Assembly: GCA_963082975.1 (NCBI GenBank)
Contig: OY720345.1
Location: 32,186,611-32,250,610, forward strand
Length of the DNA: 64,000 bases
DNA from: Labia minor
Lineage: Eukaryota; Arthropoda; Insecta; Dermaptera; Spongiphoridae
Reading direction: 5' to 3'
Positions 24,301 to 37,400 of this stretch are shown here, piece after piece (the stretch's first letter is position 1; each line of letters begins with the position of its first letter). The notes below the pieces were generated by a model. The model worked only from the letters and a program-made list of their open reading frames with translations. It searched no databases and was not told the origin of the DNA. The position numbers and the translations under genes are program-made.

Positions 24301-26882
24301 TTGATTTCCAATTCAAATTTGCGAGATAATCGAATGGACACACTCGTTTTTTTTTTGTTTCATATTCATAGAAATCTAAGCCTATTTTAGCTTATTTTAT
24401 TAATTAATATATTAAATTTTTACTTGATATGTCTTGATCCCTTAAATTCATCATGGACTTCGACAATAACCATTAAGCCACGGTTTTTGTCATTATTGTT
24501 TATGAGACATAATTTAATATATTTTATATTAGGTTGTTACAAAGTTCGTATACGAATTTTAAGAAATTTCAAAGTTAATTAGAAAAAAAGGAAAAAAATG
24601 AATTTAACCTAAATATTCGCCGCGTTGTGCCACTGACTTCTTTCTCAAACCACATCTGCCCCCTGGAGACGTAAAACACGACTCCTTACCTTTTGTTTTG
24701 AAAAATGACTAGTATTAAGTCAGTTCTGAACGCTTCATTTTAAGTGCATTAGCCACCATCGATGGTAGGCGACAGTAGAGATCCAAACCCACCGTTTAGT
24801 CATAAGGTGCAGCTCATGTTACAAGATTTTGATGACTTTTTCGAGGATAAGGTGTATTTTTGACATCAAAATTTCCAGAACGAAAGCGACCGAACCACTT
24901 TTTTCATGTTGTTAATTGTACTGCTTGTGAACCTTAAACTGCACATTTTTTTTTCCTCTTTACTAAATAATGTATACATATGACTGTGGCATCAATATAC
25001 GTAGATTCTTATACACTCTACGACAGTTATACGTAACCCATTACCCCCAAGTATTCAAATAATCCGTTTAGTAATTTTAAGTAAAAACAATATTTTGAGT
25101 ATATGGTAAATAAAAATTTAAATATAGACCTGATATATGAGTAATAACAAAAATTCACTAAATACAACGAATGAATTTTATTAATGTATGAGAGTGTTGC
25201 AGTTGCATGTCTATAAAGTTGAGTGGAGGCCCCAGTTTAATGCTAATGAATTACGTGATGATAATTAAAAATAATTCAAAAATATATATTATCATAAATA
25301 ACAACAAATCTAATAAAAGTCTATTTCAAAATGTATGAATTGGGAAATACGGACGCCCCGTCGTGATAACAAGTTGATTTCTGCTTTCATGAACGCATAA
25401 TTTTATTTCACAACATGAAAATGAAATGGAATGAATGTTTATTTTACACCTATTATAATAAAAGTCCATTTTTAAATTTAATACCCAAATCGTCTTCGCA
25501 AAATTTAAAATTAGTTAATTTTGTCAAAAAAAATTTTAGACGTCTGGACTACACTCTCCTCAATAAAACAAATATTTCTTTTGGAAAATAAAATGTATAT
25601 TTACTTTTCTTTTATAGATTCATGGGATGGCCCGTGTTGTTATGAAACCGCTCATCGCGCAAATGCCTCTTGTTGGTGGTTTACAAATATTTTTTCTCAA
25701 TAACCCAACAATTGATTTTAACTTAGTAGGGATGGCCGATGTCCTCGATATGCCTGGATTAAGGTATGATCTATTACCCATCTTTAGGCAAATAAATCTT
25801 TAATAATTGTTTTTTGACTTTATTTCAATATCGATTTTATTTTAGTGATATCCTTCGACGTATAATAGTGGAACAAATTGCTAATATAATGGTTTTACCT
25901 AATAAATTACCAATCAAATTGAGTGATGCTGTACCAGCAGAAACACTTAAAGCACCAGAACCAGAAGTAAGTTGTGTTTATCTTTTTTCGATTAACTCAA
26001 CATTTTTTACCGACCGACGATAGTAAGGGAGGTATTGTTTTCACACCAAATTTCACATGTGGAGATTTTTACATATCTCCACGAATCATGCATTTTCTTA
26101 ACAGAAAAAAGTATTTTTAGCATGATGTCTGTCCGTCCGTCTGTCCGTCTGTCCGTCCGTATAGATGTGTACAGCCCGAACGGCTCAACCGATTTTGATG
26201 AAATTTGGTATATTTACTTAATGCATCAGTGGGATGAATTGATCAACTTTTGGTGCAATTCCGGAAACCGGAAGTGGTAGTATTAGCGATCGACGATAGG
26301 AAGGCAAGGGTTATTTTCACACCAAATTTCACATGAGGAGATTTTTTTATATATCACCACGAATCATGCACTTTGTATTGGTTTTATCCTCGGGAAAATC
26401 ATATTTATTAGTTTTTTCTTGATTTAAAATTATATGACGTCATCCAGCCATTCATGACGTCACAGCCTGGTCTTACATATATATTATAAATAAAATAAAA
26501 TTAAAAATATTTATGTTATATTCATATCTGTTTTTCATTACATTAATAGATATATTAAAATTATTTGAAATTGTTTCTGTAGCTGGAAATTAATTTTTCA
26601 AACCGTCGGTCGGTTCGGACCTGGCCACAGGTCAACTTATTTTTATTTGGGTCAATGTTAAATATTAAAGTGGGATTCTGTTCTGAATTGATTCCAATTA
26701 TAATTTCATTTGTCTCAATGAATCAATCAAAATATTCAAAACACAGATAAATTATTAAATATACTAAACTGAACAATTACCTTGAAATATACAAATTAAT
26801 ATAAATATGCATAGTTATTTAATTCGATTAACTTTATGAAATCGAATGAGACAAATTATCTAATATTATACTTATCATCCTT

Positions 26883-26917
<35 letters not shown>

Positions 26918-29900
26918 TTTTCCAAATTTATTCAGACATTCTAGACAATTTAATTATTTTTATATTTTCAATTTTTTTAATCATTTTATTATTTAAATTT
27001 TTGTGAGATTTTAACTTTAGCCCCAAATTTTTTAACTTAAATTACTCTTGAAATTTATATTATATTAATTTAATTTATTAAAAAAGTTATGTTTTAAAAT
27101 TATTGAAATAAACAATTTTTCTCTATATAACTTATATATATTAAATTTATATTTCAAAACTAAAAAATTAACTTATAATTAAGATTAATAAGATCATGTG
27201 ATTATTATTTATTCAAATAATAAGCAAGCGACAAAATAATATTGATACAATCAATTTAAAAATTATTTCTATCTTAGGCTTAAAACACCAAAACAATTAT
27301 AATGCTTTAGTTTTAAAGAAGATTTTAAATTTCATTCTTTGAAAATATTTTCATCACATACTTTACAACTTGTGTTGTTGTTTATTATATTAATATAATT
27401 AGTTGATATAGTTAGTTAGATTTGTTTTGTTAGAATATTCATTTCAATATAATAAATAACAATATATTAAATAAAAATAGAACTAATATCTATCTATCTA
27501 TCTATCTCTGTGACTACGGAACTCGAAAGTTCTTGGCCGCAGCAACCACATTTCTCCAAGTGTCCCTATCCTGAGCCACAACCCACCAGTCCCTACCCTC
27601 TCCCATCTCTCTCACGTCCCTTCCTACATTGTTCACCCACCTGGTCTTCCAAGCGGACGTTTCCCAATCGGTCTCCCCACCAATATATTTTCGCCATTCT
27701 TTTCTCTCCCATTCTAGCCACGTCCCCTACCTATCGCAGCTTTCTCGATTTCATAACCCTAACTATGTCTGGAGATGCATAGATTTCATGCAATTCCTTT
27801 AAAAAATTATAAAAAAAAAAAATTAAAGATTTTTTATAATTTTAGGGTGTACTTCGGGTTCATCTTGTAGAAGCTAAAGATTTAATGAAGAAAGATATTG
27901 GAATGTTAGGAAAAGGAAAATCTGATCCTTATGCTATCATTTCTGTTGGCGCCCAAGAATTTCGAAGTCAGACCATTAACAATACAGTTAATCCTAAATG
28001 GGATTATTGGTGCGAGGTAAGACTACCCTTGGATTTATTTTTTATTATATTTTCGCTTGCTAGATTAGAAATTGGCTTTATTCGTTTGCCAATAGCATGT
28101 ACCTATAATTTTAGTATATATTATTTTCATGTTCATAGTTAATTATTCATTTCAAATATAAATATTTATGTATTTTAGTTTGTTTTATTTAATTGCGTAG
28201 ACAATATTACAATAATATTGTAATAAGTGAATATACATAAACTATGTTTTCTCAATCTTCTTAAATTCTTTTAAAAATATATATAGATTATTTTTTTTAA
28301 AAAACTTGTGATAAATGTTGGATTCAATATAAGCACCCCACCTGGACTAATGGGAACTCTTTGAGCGCCTTATGAGCAATATTCTATCTATTTTTTTCGT
28401 TGAATCCTCAGTGCAAAATGTATGTGAACAAAAATATTTAAAACATGTAAAAGTGTGCAGATAGAATTGGGGGTCTTTTGCCATCAACTCTTTAAATACT
28501 TTAAAAAATATATTTTAAAGCATTTTAGTTTACATAACATATAGAGTATATATTAAAGTGTTAAATTCTTCATTACTTCTAATAGTTCACAATTTTCTTC
28601 ATGGTGTTATGCATCTCAAATTTAGACATTCCATTAACTTAATTTATCTTTTATTCAATTATATTTTAATTTATAATAAATTTTATATTTATAAAATTAC
28701 TATTTTATATTCTAATCTAATGTAATGGGAACAATCAATTAAATTTTACTTATTAATTTAATTTAGATTATTTTTCGTTTTATTTTGTTCATAGAATTAC
28801 TGTTATTTGCTTATTTTAGATCCTAATATAGGTCGTTGCAACTCTTAATGTACTCTTTGATAAATGCTGACCTTTGACGATTACAAAATAATTAAAAATA
28901 ATTTTATATTTATATATAATATAAATGAGGTTTATAGATTTCTTATTTAGACGAATAATTTTGGTGTTTTATTTGGCTTAATAATAATAATATTTTTTCT
29001 AAATAAATAAAAATTGGAGAAGAATTATATTATCATAATTGAAAAAAATAAGACTAAAATTTATTAAGTAATTTTTTTCAAAAGAGGATTTTTTGTATTA
29101 AATAATATATTTAAATTAATTTATTAATTAAATATTTACAATTCTAATTAAAATTAAAATATTCTCGATTTTGATACTTGAAAATAAATACAAAACTAAT
29201 TAGTAGCAACAACCCATCATTTTTTAAATGATTTTATAAAATTATTCAATTGTTTAGGAATTTTTGCATAATGAAATGAATATATATATATTTAATAAAA
29301 TATCTTCAGAAATTTTTTATAATGTATATAAAATTAAATATAAATTGGGAAACTAAAATAAAACAATAACCATTCTCCTTTTAATTTTTTCTTAAAATAT
29401 TGATTTAAAATAAGCAGCGTTTTTCACCTTGACAAATTTCAATCGTTGAAATATATTCATCTTATAATTATTAATTATTCATATATTATAAATTAATTAT
29501 ATATAAAAATTTAGTCAGTTTTCTTTCAACACGAAATCATTTTTAAACCTGCAGAACAGATCTTTAATATTTTTGAAATTATATTTATTTATTTCAATTT
29601 TATGATGAATTATAATTATCATAATAATCCTTAAAATTTTAATGAATCTATATATATTTCTTTTGTTCTAATAAACTACAAAATTCATTATTTCGATTCA
29701 ATAATGAAATAAATATTATTTTATTTAATTTATTAAATATAATATATAATTTTTATTTTAATATACTATTTTTAAAATAGACTCCCAATAGATTAATAGT
29801 AGATATGCAGTTAGACTGTTCTAAGTTCTAAAATGAACCACCAAATATTCTTTTAAAAGTATAATTTCTTGAAACTAGGTTTAAAAAACCGAGTTTAAGA

Positions 29901-32900
29901 TAACAAGTTTCATTTATGAAAAATTAAAAAAAAAACCGTTATTATATTTCATATTGATCTATAAATGAAAATCAAAATAAAAGATTTATTAGCCTTTTCT
30001 GGACCCTTGTAAAGATTATCAATTAAAAAATGTCACTTTTCATACAAATTTGTACCATATTCATATTTTCAATTCATAGGATTTTTATATCCAATTATAA
30101 ATTTCTTCTTTATGTGCCATGTCCGGTCTCCATGATCTAGGCGATCAATATTATATAATATTTTCATATAAATTTTAAATAAATACATTTTAATTATTAT
30201 ATATTATTAATTTTATATAATTTTAGTTATTTGAATAAAATAGTAAATGTTTATATGTAAAAAATAATAGAACATGACAAATAGAAGAAATCTAAATACA
30301 GCAATCGAATGATTGGTTATCTATTTCCAGGCGTAAAATTGAGTTTATTATAACACTCATATTTTATAAAAAAAATTTCTCAATATTTTTAAATTTATAT
30401 ATTTAAATTTATTAATCAATTAGTACTACCCTTATCACTTTATTCACTGAATTTTCTTTTTTAATAATTAAATTTATTTAGATAATTTTCAGATTTTGAA
30501 ATTACCTTCTCAAAAAGGCTGAGAAACGCTGGTATACAAAATATTATTTGAGTTATAAAAAAAATAATATGTAAATACGTATATAACAAATAACCTATTT
30601 ATATTTTCAAATAAATTTTAAATAAATATATATTACATTTCCTCGATTAAATAACTAATGAATTGGTATTTATTTTTAAATTTATAATTTTTTTTTTAAA
30701 TAATAATTTAAATCCCTTTTAATAATTATATATTTAATAATTAAAAGGTCTTACTTCAGAAATAACAATAACAATACAAAGACAATAACAAAACCTTTTA
30801 AAATCAATAAACCAATATATAAAGAATATACATACATTCTTCTTACTACCATTTAACACATTTTTCGCGTGCAGAGACAATTTAGAAAATTAATCAATAG
30901 GGTAATGAAAATATTATAAAATATAATCGAATCTTATAGTTGACAAAATTAGGTTTTTATATTATAAAAAATAAAAATATTTCAAATTGAAAAACAAAAG
31001 TATTTTTTATTTTATTTTTTTAATGCTATTATCTAATAATTATTTTAAATTTCATTTTTTTAAATCATTATCTACATATATATAGATGTATTTAAATTAA
31101 ATTTAATTAAATATATATTTTTTTATTATTTTATTTGCAAAAATGAATTCTAAAAAAAATGTCTATGCATTGGGTGTTTGCTATCCCGATTGAATGAATG
31201 TCTCCTACATCTCTGAATGATTGTACCCCATTCCATATTTTGAATCTATTGAATGGGTGCGGGGTGCAGTGTGCAGTTCACGACAGCCTTGGACAAACTC
31301 TGGAAGTTCAACTTTACGATGCCGATGATCTTTCTAAGAAGGATGAACATTTAGGCAGGTGAGGAGATCTTTTTAGGACAGATCGGCTATTTAAAATGTA
31401 CTTATATAATAATAAATTATCTTTTGTCGGAGGTCCCATAATATTTTTCAAAATTTTTATATCTATAAATAAGTAAAAATTTGTTTTTTCAAGATGATTT
31501 ATTTCTTTTATAATTAAAATTAAATAAATTTAAAATTTAAATCTAAAATTAGACAATTCGTTTATTTGCTAGATTTTATATCAGTGCTTTCTATTAATAA
31601 ATTTTTGTAAACACCTCCGAATATTATATAAGTTAATTAACTTATAATAGATTATTATTTTTCTCAATAATCAATTCTAATATTAAGGTTGAATGGAGCG
31701 CTGCATGGTTGGTGATAAGATACTTCTTCCCTTGACTCTTCTTTACACAATAGCTAATGCTTGATATAGATTATATATCATTGAAACGCCTTCGCATGAA
31801 ATATTTTTTTAACTTGAAAATTTATTATATTTCAACTTGATTTCTTCTATCTATTTCAAGTGTTTTTATATCAATGTGTAATTAACCTCTTATAGAATTC
31901 TATTTTTACAATTAAAATTCTTCTTTAGTAAGGATCTTTATTTTATTATTAATTTATATGATAATTTAAATCTTAAGTATATATTACTTCATGTAAGTAT
32001 GTAAATATTTAACTCAGTTATTTATTTTATATAAAATTTAATGACAGTAGTACTTTCTTTATATGATGAAAAAAATTGGGTTTAACCGAACTTGAAATTT
32101 CATTGCAACAGCAACTTCCGTTGCTCATTTGAGTGTTGAAAGAAAAGAGACAAATATATACTATGCTAATTATTATTATCTATATCCTAACAAAATCTTA
32201 TTTTAAAATATATACTTGTGATATATAATGTACGAGGGTCTTTCAATAAGTATAGATACAAATTTCTATAGCTCAAAAACGGTTTATTTGATTCTTATAA
32301 ATTTGAGGCTATTTTTCAACATAATCACCCCCACAGTTATGCACTATTCCCATTTTTCTTACAGCTTCCTAAGGTGACCCGTGATAAGCTTCAAAAATTG
32401 GGTTGGGAGGTCTTACCTCATCCTTCATACAGTCCCGACCTCGCCCCATCTGATTTTTGCATGTTTGGACCACTCATAGATGCCCTACGTGGAAAACGAT
32501 TTGCTAACAATGAGGAAGTTAAGCGGTGCAAAAGGGGCTTCGGGTTAAATCGAAAGAACTCTTCACCAAGGGAATTAGGATGCTGCTAGAAAGATGGGAC
32601 AAGTGCATGCAATTAGATTGCTGCTAGAAAAATGTGAAAAATGCATAACTGTGGGAGTGATTATGTTGAAAAATAGCAAGAATTTTGTAACAATCAAATA
32701 AAGCGCTTTGGAGCTATAGCCATTTGTCTCTTTACTTAGTGAATAACACTCGTCACTCGTATATATAAATATTAATGTCTTTACTTTGATAATATGATAA
32801 ATTAATAATAAAATTAAAACACTATTTCTATTGATTAAGCTTTTAAATCATAAAAATTATTAAACTTAATAATTTTTTTTAAATATATATATACGCGTAT

Positions 32901-34384
32901 AATCATTACATAATAGTTTAATAATTCATTTTTACATTTCCATCCTTTTATTTTAACTCAAAACAAATGGTATTTATTTATTTTAGATTGATTTGACTAT
33001 AGCTATATCATCCCAAAGTTATTTTAAATAATTAAAGTCAATTTAATTTATTTAATATATTAATATATTTGCCCATATATAAATATATAGATTATCAAAC
33101 TAAATAAAACAAATTATATATATAGATATATATATCTATATCTATATATATATATAAAATAAAATAACTAATATTTTAGGAATGAAATTATTTTTTGAAT
33201 TTTAAGAATTAGTATATATACCTATTTAATAAAATAAGTATATAGAATTTCTTTATATGTACATTAAATAAAAATAGTATTCTTACAAATTATGTAGTAA
33301 TTGGCTTGCTATTGGAAAATCCAAATTATTTGCATATTTTGATTAAATTATCAAAAAGCTAATGGGAACTTAATTTAATGTAATTATTGGTTGGTAAATG
33401 GCGTGGGTTCTTTATTAATGATCCAAGGCGGAGGTGACATCTTGTTCCCGACAACGGATCTCTTTGGAACTCTGGGACTGGGACCCTGCTTTTCCTGGAG
33501 TACAAAATGACGATTTTTTGGGCAGGTACAAACATCCCCGTTAAAATATTTTCCAATTTTTTTCATTATGCTTTTTCTAATTATGTTTCAATTCTTGGAA
33601 TGTATATATCGATGTATGCTTTCAGTGTTTATCCCCACCTTATATTTACTTATTTTTTATTATTTATTTATTTATTTATTTTTAGTTACTTTCCATATAC
33701 ATTTGTATCATATTCATATTTTTATATTTGCAGTATTTTTTATTTCTAATAAATTTAATAAGTATTAATTAATATAATTTCAGTTAATTTGTGTTAACTT
33801 AAACTAATTATATTAAGAGAATTTATGTTGTTTATCTTATACATAAAATAATTTTTTATTTTTATTTATAAAATTATCAAACCGGTAAAGATTGATAATT
33901 GGTGATTTTTTCATTTTAAGGATTTTTTTTATTTATTCGTAGACATTTAAAAAAAATCATTTTTTCAAATTTTATTGAAAGTAACAAAACTAATATAACA
34001 TATATTATTAAAGCGTTATATTCTGGGCAACTTAAAAGAGAAAGTCATTCCTACAGGGGCATATATTATTTTTATTTATTTTATATTTTGGTCATGAATA
34101 TTAATATTCCACTTATCGCCTGAAATTTATGCACAACTACCTAAACTTCAAAGAAATAAATTTTTATAAGTCATACTGTTAAATTAATATCAAAAGAGTA
34201 AAGAATTTTAATTAAATTAAATAATTCATATTTTTTACTCTGCCTGGATTATGGTTGTAGAATAGACCATAGAAGGTCCTGGTTAACCGAAGAGTCAAGT
34301 AAAATGTGTTGAGATGTAGTAAAAACTTGAAGGGAAAAATTCAATTAATATTAAGTAATTTCATTATATTCTTTCGTTAAAGAA

Positions 34385-34416
<32 letters not shown>

Positions 34417-37400
34417 TTCTGAATGAAGATATTCAGGCCAAAATGAATCTAAAGAAGATATTTGCATTATTTTGATTCTTTTTTTAGATTTTGCACAAAT
34501 TATATTAGTAATAATTCAAATTTATATATAATTATATAATTCTAACGATTGGTGGAATAATAATATTAATATTTATTAATATTTTAATAAATTATTAATT
34601 TATTTAAAGAAAAGATAAAAATTATTACAAAGGGTATATATAGCAATTACTTGTATATAAAAAAAATCATTTAATTTTGGATAATCACTTGATTAGTGTC
34701 TTTACCGGCATCTCGCGAATAACCTAACCAGATTGGTTTGCTTGCGTGTGTGTGCGTGTGCGTATGCGGCCTTGCGTGCTTGACTTGACCTGGTATGTTT
34801 GGGCATGGACCTCAAGTGCGTGGCCGAGAGGACGGCCGCGCCGAGGGTCATGAACGTCCGGCTCTTTGACAAAGACCGCACGGGCACTGACGACTCGCTT
34901 GGCAGGTATATCTACATTCAATACCAATTGATACCACTCCAACCATATCATACTCTTCTCTCAGACACTGTCACTTTATTTCTAAGGATATCGAGAAGAA
35001 TGAAATTTTTCTAATCCCTTTTCGGGTTACATTATGTAATCATCAAATACCTCCATTTTACGTTTTATTGTTATTTTTTTCTTAAAAATATAAATATTTA
35101 TGTATAGAGGAAGATTTGAAGAAACTGTAGTTATTATAAATAAGACAATTTTCGATCAACCTTATAAAAAAAGTGTAGGACTAAACCAAATTAAACAATT
35201 AATTTCTACAGAGTAAGAGATTTTTGATTACATTTGATCCAAAGTTTTCTACTTCTGAATGACTAATTGTTTTCAATTTAAATAATATATATTTATTAAT
35301 ATATCCGGATAAAAGGGCAGGCAAGCCAAGCTACTCCCCGGGGCGCCAAATTTCGAAGGGCGCCGATATAAAAATGAAATATTTTTTTACATTCATTATT
35401 TTTTTAGATTTTATTAGTTTGATTATTTTTCATGAGATATCGTTTTTTTAGCCAGCAAAAACTGTTTTTTCTCTTTAATAATACTAAATAATTCTTATAT
35501 TATTGTCAACAGATTGAATAAGAAAAGTATTGGTATAGTCATAATTCATAATAACTAAAAAAAAAGATAAATATACAAAAACATAAATTTACTATTAAAA
35601 ATAATGAAACCTTAATTTTTCAAATAATTATCATACCCCACCCCTACTAAAAAACATTTTCTATATTCGTTACTGATAGGTATACTTATTACATATCTAT
35701 ACATAATTGTCTCTCATTAATTTTTTATTAATATTATGCAAACGTTGAGAAAATTCTATTATTTGAAGGATATATAAATGTTAGATTTTTCCAAAAACAA
35801 ATTTATTATATTCATAATTCTTCTCGATTATTCTTTTATCCCCTTTATACAGAATTTTAATTAGTTTTCTTTTTCTCTAAAAACAAGTTGTCTTTATTTA
35901 ATATACATTTATGTTTGTGTTCTTTTTATTAATTCTATTTTACTTTCTTGAATAATTTTCAAATAAAATTAATTAGAAGAATTAATTAATATATATATAT
36001 CTAAATTCCATTTAAGTGAAACTTTTATAAAAAAAATATCTCCATTAAAAGATTAAATATAAGTATTGTTATAAATTATTAAATTGTAAATTTAATAAAT
36101 TAAATAAAATACTTAAATCACAAGTCGATTTCTAAACCAATTCATATAAATATTCTCTCAATTTTAAAAATAATTTCAAAAAAAAAAAAAACAAATAATT
36201 TATTTTTTCTTTTTTTCATTTTTATTCCCTTCTTTTTATTCTTTTTCTCTTTTTTTAATTAATTTTCTCTTTACTTATTTGAAATAAAAGTTTTTATAAT
36301 CATTATTAATGAAACAATTAATATTTTTGCTTTTATTATTGTATTATTAGTTTATTAATTTATTTAAATTTGATTTTTCTTTTATTTCTACTGTTCTAAT
36401 ATTATCTTTTGTATATATATACTATTTTATTTATTCCTTTATAAAAATTCTTTAAATTTCTCGGGTGATGGAATATTCTCTTTCCTTTAACAGCTTATCC
36501 CACCTAATTTGGTGGGCAGCTGATTCGATCACATTTCATAAATTTCATATAAAAGCACTTGAGCTCAGCTTTCAATATGCAATTTTTAGTGCTTTTCCAT
36601 TTAGCTTCATGTGATCACATCCTTATCATTCTTCCTTTCCAATAATCAATTATTATCTATATACATATATTTTAAATTATTGTAATTAAAAATTAATATA
36701 ATTTATACAATTTTAGGGCTACCATCGATATCAGCAATGTTGCTAGGAAAGGACAAGTAGATCAAGTAAGTAATTTAATTAATTATTAAGAATAATATGG
36801 TTAAATAGAATTTAGCTATTTTTGAGCAACTCTTTTCGGATTCAAGTGACCCCCAATGATTTTTGATGATCATTGATGCATTTTCTTTAACTTATGAAAC
36901 TTGAACTACTCTTAAAATTACATTTCCATTAATATCTCGACTTCTATGTTTTTTATATGTATTAATAATATAATTTTGATACAATGAAATTTATTAAACA
37001 TAATAATTAAAACATCTTATTTAAAAATTGTAATTAAAAAATAAAATGAAAACGAATCATTTCATCCCTTAATAAATAGATAATTTTAAAATTAAAAATA
37101 CTAATGAAAATAAATATATTTTAGTGGATTCATTTGCAACAAGCGAAACATGGCCAAGTCCACATTCGTCTAATATGGCTATATTTGACATCGGAAAGTG
37201 GGGATCTTCCTGCGGTAAATTTTGAAATGTTTATTATTAGTAAAATTTCACATTTAAAAATAATGACTTGATGATTTAGGCCCTAATGGAAACTCAACAA
37301 TTACGTGTCACCTCTATGAGTACTGCATTGCTTATGGTCTTTATTGATTCTTGCAAAAATTTACCAGTAAGTATGGATTATTATTACAAGGTATATGTTT

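Noticed and set aside
27510..27782. Plus-strand frame rich in Pro and Ser, similar to one at 43199-43514
   Set aside because: Both are the antisense of the LINE C-terminal GRP-rich segment; similarity to each other comes from the shared repeat, not from a gene.
33359..33566. Two minus-strand frames overlapping exon 8b
   Set aside because: They are shadows of the plus-strand exon: the plus frame has the C2 consensus (NDDFLG), splice sites and matching phases.
34702..34951. Minus-strand frames over exon 8c with AHAHTRTHT-like repeats
   Set aside because: They come from the antisense of the GU repeat and of exon 8c.
36494..36640. Segment after the CAG at 36493 as a fourth alternative Esyt2 exon
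   Set aside because: In the needed phase it hits a stop after nine codons, no C2 motif is present and no LGR AG|GT end follows.
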